Shown here piece by piece: positions 7,043 through 7,886 of a stretch of DNA of 7,886 nt. Position 1 is the stretch's first letter; each line of letters opens with the position of its first letter. Source of the stretch: an uncultured Lachnospiraceae bacterium (GTDB lineage: Bacteria; Bacillota; Clostridia; Lachnospirales; Lachnospiraceae); assembly GCA_946538445.1 (NCBI GenBank), contig CAMNGO010000092.1, forward strand, positions 1 to 7,886, given 5' to 3'. Both the position numbers and the translations under genes were made by a program. The notes beneath the pieces are model-generated. The model searched no databases. It saw nothing but the letters and a program-made list of their open reading frames with translations, and was not told the DNA's origin.

Positions 7043-7495
7043 ATGAATCCTTGGATTATAACCTTAATTATTCTTGCCGTGGGCGGTGTCATCATCTTCT
7101 TCCTTTACCGCAAGGGCTCCAAGATGCAGACGGAGCAGGAAGAACAGAAACAGAAGCTGATCTCTTCAGCACAGAAGGTCACCATGCTGATTATCGACAA
7201 GAAGAGGCTGCCGTTGAAGGATTCCGGTCTCCCCCAGATGGTCATCGACCAGGCTCCCAAGCGTGCAAGACGCGCCAAGGTTCCTGTAGTGAAGGCCAAG
7301 GTGGGACCCAAGATCATGAGCCTCATCGCGGACGAGGATGTCTATGATGAGATTCCTGTAAATGCTTCTGTTCACGCCATGGTAAGCGGAATATACATCA
7401 CAAGTATCAACAACTTCCGCCATGCCCCGGTTGAAAAAGAAGAGAAAAAGGGATTCATGAATAAGCTTCGGGCAAAAGCAAATAATAAAAAATGA
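7043..7495 (+). CDS. Single-pass membrane protein of unknown function
   Basis: This 150-residue protein is not one I can name. Residues 4-22 form one clear hydrophobic helix, followed at once by positive residues (YRKGSK), so the N-terminus is probably outside and the rest in the cytoplasm. A polar Gln/Glu-rich segment follows (28-38), then a basic middle part with KRLPLKDSGLP (54-64), KRARRAK (73-79) and PVVKAKVGPKIMSLIADED (81-99). The tail is lysine-rich, ending KANNKK. No catalytic motif is visible. The Lys/Arg-rich cytoplasmic part could touch nucleic acid or acidic lipid, but that is a guess. The start is firm: AGGAGG (7031-7036) six bases before ATG. It has its own promoter and terminator. 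Codon use matches the neighbours, so it looks like a normal resident gene. Confidence 0.9.
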   Translation: MNPWIITLIILAVGGVIIFFLYRKGSKMQTEQEEQKQKLISSAQKVTMLIIDKKRLPLKDSGLPQMVIDQAPKRARRAKVPVVKAKVGPKIMSLIADEDVYDEIPVNASVHAMVSGIYITSINNFRHAPVEKEEKKGFMNKLRAKANNKK

Positions 7496-7526
7496 GTTGT
7501 CGTATGAAACAACCCATCCCAACCTG

Positions 7527-7565
7527 CCAGGTTTCCATGTTTGTGGAAACCTGGTTTTTTATTTT
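7527..7565 (+). terminator. Rho-independent terminator of the membrane protein gene
   Basis: CCAGGTTTCCA (7527-7537) and its perfect complement (7544-7554) form an 11-bp stem with a six-base loop, followed by TTTTTTATTTT (7555-7565). This is a strong intrinsic terminator 31 bases after the stop codon at 7493-7495. It ends three bases before the inverted-repeat element begins. Confidence 0.94.
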
Positions 7566-7568
7566 AAG

Positions 7569-7754
7569 TGAGAGTCGTCCTATGCCCTCGGTGCCCGACA
7601 GGTTGCGTTTGCTATCTCGGTTCGCGCGCTTATAATCCGCCATTCGCCCAAACTCGCTCCGCTCAAACATGTGCTCGGTGGCGGAAGCTAGCGCAAACCT
7701 CATTAACGCAAACTGCGCAAACAGTCGGCCACCGGGGGCATAGGACGACTCTCA
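7569..7754. repeat. 186-bp intergenic palindromic element with 19-bp terminal inverted repeats (MITE-like)
   Basis: The ends are a perfect 19-bp inverted repeat: 7569-7587 (starting TGAGAGTCGTCC) is the complement of 7736-7754. Pairing continues inward with short interruptions: CGGTG with CACCG (7589-7593/7730-7734), CCGAC with GTCGG (7595-7599/7724-7728), GTT-GCG with CGC-A-AAC (7602-7607/7716-7722), TTTGC with GCAAA (7608-7612/7708-7712), GGTT-c-GCGC-GCT with AGC-ta-GCGC-a-AACC (7619-7630/7686-7699) and TCCGCCA with TGGCGGA (7636-7642/7679-7685). The whole element could thus form one long branched or bulged hairpin. It holds no transposase and is GC-richer than its flanks. No target-site duplication is evident. 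Short frames cross it on both strands but lack ribosome binding sites. A non-autonomous mobile element or REP-like repeat is most likely; a structured RNA is the alternative. Confidence 0.85.
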
Positions 7755-7886
7755 TTCATAGATTGTTTCCAGACATACTCCACAGAAGAAATAAACCCGG
7801 CAGGTTCCGCCACACCCGAAGCCTGGGAAGGGGATTCGCAGCATCCAGAGGTTGTGAAAAGGAGTAAGTATAAGAAAGTAATAGCC
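7755..7886. other. Right-edge region without a secure gene
   Basis: No gene can be supported firmly in these 132 bases. The plus frame that includes 7755-7757 is open from 7707 to the window end and reads FIDCFQTYSTEEINPAG and onward, but it has no ATG or TTG. Its only usual start is a GTG at 7854. No intrinsic terminator or recognisable riboswitch is seen. Confidence 0.5.
7854..7886 (+). CDS. Possible 5' end of a secreted or lipoprotein gene (very uncertain)
   Basis: A GTG at 7854 would begin (M)KRSKYKKVIA and run off the right edge. The Lys/Arg-rich start followed by small hydrophobic residues looks like the n-region of a signal peptide. Against it, the only purine-rich site, AGAGG at 7847-7851, is just two bases from the GTG, which is too close for normal initiation. 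The next gene may instead begin beyond the window. Confidence 0.2.
   Translation, partial: MKRSKYKKVIA

Noticed and set aside
7455..7703. 82-codon minus-strand frame spanning the element, a terminator and the end of the membrane protein gene
   Set aside because: It crosses the terminator hairpin, overlaps a real gene in antisense and has no initiation signal.
7755..7850. Possible riboswitch or small structured RNA at the right edge
   Set aside because: Short pairings such as GGAT with ATCC exist, but no conserved core of the cobalamin, cyclic-di-GMP, SAM or TPP classes can be recognised and no terminator follows.
7568..7867. 99-codon plus-strand frame through the palindromic element
   Set aside because: It needs a GTG start with no ribosome binding site, lies almost wholly in the inverted-repeat element, and its repeated Ala-Gln-Thr text comes from the CAAAC repeats.

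Overview
The window looks like a chromosomal segment of a Gram-positive Firmicute, most likely a gut clostridium of the Lachnospiraceae type. The reasons are the gdpP-rplI-dnaB gene order, strong AGGAGG ribosome binding sites, sigma-A promoters with TGn extended -10 boxes, a clostridial-type 2[4Fe-4S] ferredoxin and moderate GC content. The genus cannot be set from the sequence alone.

Layout. The left edge (1-41, minus) carries what looks like the first codons of a gene leaving the window. A 264-base intergenic stretch follows, with two small inverted repeats and the promoter of a monocistronic ferredoxin (306-476, plus). A strong hairpin terminator (515-549) lies between the converging ferredoxin and dnaB genes. 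A minus-strand operon then reads gdpP (4446-2419), rplI (2367-1921) and dnaB (1904-555): a c-di-AMP phosphodiesterase, ribosomal protein L9 and the replicative helicase. Its promoter lies back to back with a plus-strand promoter. The plus promoter drives malQ (4-alpha-glucanotransferase, 4679-6187) and the tightly coupled plsC-type acyltransferase (6192-6932). A gene for a single-pass membrane protein of unknown function (7043-7495) has its own promoter and terminator.

The right end (7569-7754) holds the least ordinary item: a 186-bp intergenic element with perfect 19-bp terminal inverted repeats. Its two halves also pair with each other through most of the interior. It looks like a MITE or a large repeated palindrome that could fold into one long imperfect hairpin. 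The last 130 bases carry no secure gene, though a plus frame stays open to the edge.

Working together: the minus operon joins second-messenger turnover, translation and replication, an arrangement known in Firmicutes. malQ handles maltodextrin or glycogen-derived glucans and plsC makes phosphatidic acid. Most of the window is core genome. I see no CRISPR array, tRNA, rRNA, prophage or clear defence system.
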